A DNA stretch of 5,084 bases, taken from positions 1 to 5,084 of the forward strand of contig CAMPIK010000236.1 in assembly GCA_946886325.1 (NCBI GenBank), written 5' to 3'. Both the position numbers and the translations under genes were made by a program. Source of the stretch: an uncultured Shinella sp. Lineage in GTDB: Bacteria; Pseudomonadota; Alphaproteobacteria; Rhizobiales; Rhizobiaceae. Below, piece by piece: positions 4,069 through 5,084 of the stretch (positions within the stretch are counted from its first letter, which is position 1; the number at the start of each line of letters is the position of its first letter). Below the pieces are notes generated by a model. It was not told the origin of the DNA. It saw only the letters and a list, made by a program, of their open reading frames with translations, and searched no databases.

Positions 4069-4470
4069 ATGGACATCAGACCTTCGGGATCGCGGCCATC
4101 GGCAAAGGGTCCGGCGGATTATTTCACCGGCACGGTGCGCATCGATCCGGTCAACGACGCCCCGGAGCCGGCGCGCATCCGCTCTGCCATCGTCACCTTC
4201 GAGCCCGGCGCCCGCACCGCCTGGCACACCCATCCCTACGGCCAGACGCTGGTGGTGCTCTCCGGGCTCGGTCTGGCGCAGGTCTGGGGCGGCCCGATCC
4301 GGGAAATCCGCCCCGGCGACACGGTCTGGTTCGAGCCCGGCGAAAAGCACTGGCATGGCGCCGCCCCGGCAAGCGCCATGAGCCACCTCGCCTTCCAGGA
4401 GGCGAAGGACGGCTCGCCGGTCGCGTGGCTGGAGCAGGTCACCGATGACCAATATGCCGGCGAGCGCTGA
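4069..4470 (+). CDS. Small metal-binding cupin, hydroxynitrile-lyase-like
   Basis: The 133-residue protein is a single conserved-barrel cupin. [14 protein letters not shown] (47-60) supplies His53, His55 and Gln59; [15 protein letters not shown] (83-97) supplies His94. This is the His-His-Gln-His metal set and numbering I recall for the manganese cupin hydroxynitrile lyase of Granulicella tundricola, and the similarity runs from the N-terminal MDI..SGS...[15 protein letters not shown] to the C-terminal VTDDQY. That enzyme reversibly splits cyanohydrins into aldehyde and cyanide, but related small cupins are widespread and their natural substrates are mostly unknown. The start at 4069 is set by GGGAG (4056-4060), 8 nt upstream; an earlier in-frame start at 3973 adds a sequence unlike the family. 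The cupin is followed one base later by the GNAT-like gene, so the two are probably co-transcribed. Confidence 0.88.
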   Translation: MDIRPSGSRPSAKGPADYFTGTVRIDPVNDAPEPARIRSAIVTFEPGARTAWHTHPYGQTLVVLSGLGLAQVWGGPIREIRPGDTVWFEPGEKHWHGAAPASAMSHLAFQEAKDGSPVAWLEQVTDDQYAGER

Positions 4471-4471
4471 C

Positions 4472-4753
4472 ATGGAGATCACGCACGAGGAAACCGGCGC
4501 GCATGGCCGCTACAGGGCGCAACTGGACGGTCACGAGGCCGAGATGACCTATTCGCGCGCCTCGCCGAAGCTGATCATCATCGACCATACCGGCGTGCCG
4601 GACGCACTGCGCGGCAAGGGCGTCGGCCAGGCGCTCGCCCTCCATGCAGTGGAAGACGCCCGCAGCGGCGGCTGGAAGATCATGCCGCTCTGCCCGTTCT
4701 TCCGCGCCCAGGCCATGCGCCACACGGAATGGCGCGACGTCGTCAATCTCTGA
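4472..4753 (+). CDS. Small GNAT-fold protein (YjdJ-type GCN5-related N-acetyltransferase-like)
   Basis: The 93-residue protein belongs to the short GNAT-like family with only the acetyl-CoA half of the fold. DGHEAEMTYSRASPKLIIID (19-38) forms the central strands, and HTGVPDALRGKGVGQALA (39-56) carries the pyrophosphate-binding R-G-K-G-V-G loop (47-52). It then has WKIMPLCPFFRAQAM (68-82) with the family's PLCPF motif, and it ends near HTEWRDVV. The acceptor substrate is unknown; these proteins are usually annotated as N-acetyltransferases without proof. The ATG at 4472 fits the start of homologues (MxITHEE); an ATG at 4445, overlapping the cupin by 26 bp and preceded by GGAGCAGG, would add nine residues (102 aa) and cannot be excluded. 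It is the second gene of the cupin unit, with a one-base gap. An IS remnant begins 15 bp after the stop without disturbing the frame. Confidence 0.85.
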   Translation: MEITHEETGAHGRYRAQLDGHEAEMTYSRASPKLIIIDHTGVPDALRGKGVGQALALHAVEDARSGGWKIMPLCPFFRAQAMRHTEWRDVVNL

Positions 4754-4768
4754 AGCGCGTCGCGTCGA

Positions 4769-5001
4769 TGTGGCGACCAGATGTTTAGTCCCGGCATTGG
4801 ATGGACAGGATCGATCGTGAATCGTTTCGGCTCTGTTGTCCAAATTTTGCAGATGAATTCATATGGCGTGAGGCCCCGAAGCGTCTTCAACCGGCGGCCG
4901 AAATTATTGGCGTCGATGAAGTCGGCCATGTGCCTGCGGAGCCGATCTTGGTCGTCATAGTGGAAGCGCTTGACAGTCGCGTCCTTGATGGTGCGGTTCA
5001 T
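4769..5001 (-). mobile_element. Right-end remnant of an IS481-type insertion sequence
   Basis: The transposase remnant (4777-5001) reaches the element's end, which I place at about 4769 because the sequence inward from there reads TGTGGCGACCAGATG. IS481 elements begin with TGT, and in this group the terminal repeat overlaps the transposase stop. The other end is not in the window, so no terminal repeat pair or target duplication can be checked. Rightward identity is lost beyond about 5001, suggesting a 5' truncation of the transposase. Confidence 0.6.
4777..5001 (-). pseudogene. Truncated IS481-type transposase, C-terminal fragment without its stop
   Basis: On the minus strand the frame starting at 5001 reads MNRTIKDATVKRFHYDDQD, then a region with NNFGRRLKTLRGLTPYEFIC and finally HPMPGLNI. 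This is the C-terminal end of the DDE integrase-core transposases of the IS481 group, whose full length is near 300 residues. About 75 residues remain, and the catalytic DDE residues upstream are gone. Decay is also seen at ANNF, where active copies have AYNF, and at the expected stop after PGLNI: it is TGG (4779-4777) instead of TAG, so the frame runs on antisense into the GNAT-like gene to 4549. Translation is not expected. The family is recognised from motif memory, not a search. Confidence 0.75.
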
Positions 5002-5084
5002 CCGTTGATTAATCCCGCGACGCCTCGAAAGCGCCCCTGGGCTTTCTTTACGATTCGGTATTGCTCTACGGATTGCCTCTGTCG
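5002..5084. other. Unassigned sequence at the window edge
   Basis: No feature is recognised. One minus-strand frame is open from the window edge to a TGA at 5000-4998, ending QGRFRGVAGLING, and overlaps the ATG of the transposase fragment as ATGA. It does not match the sequence expected upstream in IS481 transposases (an NG-QVER-type stretch before MNRTI). It may be the tail of another gene or chance. Confidence 0.3.

Noticed and set aside
4006..4482. Minus-strand frame antisense to the cupin gene
   Set aside because: It is a shadow with no family resemblance; the cupin motif and Shine-Dalgarno sequence are clear on the plus strand.

Overview
The window looks like chromosomal DNA of an alphaproteobacterium, most likely of the order Rhizobiales (Rhizobium/Ensifer/Shinella-like). 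Supporting points are the high GC content, a SciP (DUF1153) cell-cycle regulator found only in alphaproteobacteria, promoters of the rhizobial type (CTTGAC-17-CTATAT), and a transposase remnant of a type I know from rhizobia. Genus and species cannot be fixed from the sequence alone.

Layout, left to right. Bases 1-141 are the last 46 codons of a plus-strand gene for an RTX/serralysin-type secreted protein. A hairpin-rich gap (142-312) follows. Then comes a minus-strand tRNA-Met(CAU) (313-389) with a near-consensus promoter. Next is mnmA (527-1723, minus), the tRNA 2-thiouridylase. A 212-bp palindrome-dense gap separates mnmA from a LuxR-type regulator (1936-2685, minus). That gap holds a convincing mnmA promoter inside a perfect 12-bp inverted repeat and a possible 8-residue leader ORF. 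A 443-bp divergent intergenic region, with two tandem CtrA-like boxes near its right end, leads to sciP (3129-3404, plus). sciP converges on a single-domain PqiA-like membrane protein (3436-3885, minus); between them is a perfect 10-bp hairpin whose loop carries the PqiA-like stop codon. Divergently from that gene, a small manganese-type cupin (4069-4470) and a small GNAT-like protein (4472-4753) form a tight two-gene unit. Only 15 bp further on, a decayed IS481-type transposase fragment on the minus strand (about 4769-5001) begins, and the window ends in unrecognised sequence.

How the genes work together. tRNA-Met and mnmA are both translation-machinery genes but have separate promoters. sciP is the known antagonist of CtrA, and the CtrA-like boxes upstream of it suggest the negative-feedback wiring known from Caulobacter. 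The LuxR-type protein shares the divergent region with sciP, but its sensory domain lacks nearly all residues that TraR-type proteins use to bind acyl-homoserine lactone, so it is probably not a classical quorum sensor. The cupin closely resembles bacterial cupin hydroxynitrile lyases, with every metal ligand present; its true substrate is unknown. I see no phage, CRISPR or toxin-antitoxin system. The less ordinary material is regulatory: the palindrome-embedded mnmA promoter, the tandem CtrA-like boxes, and stop codons placed in hairpin loops.
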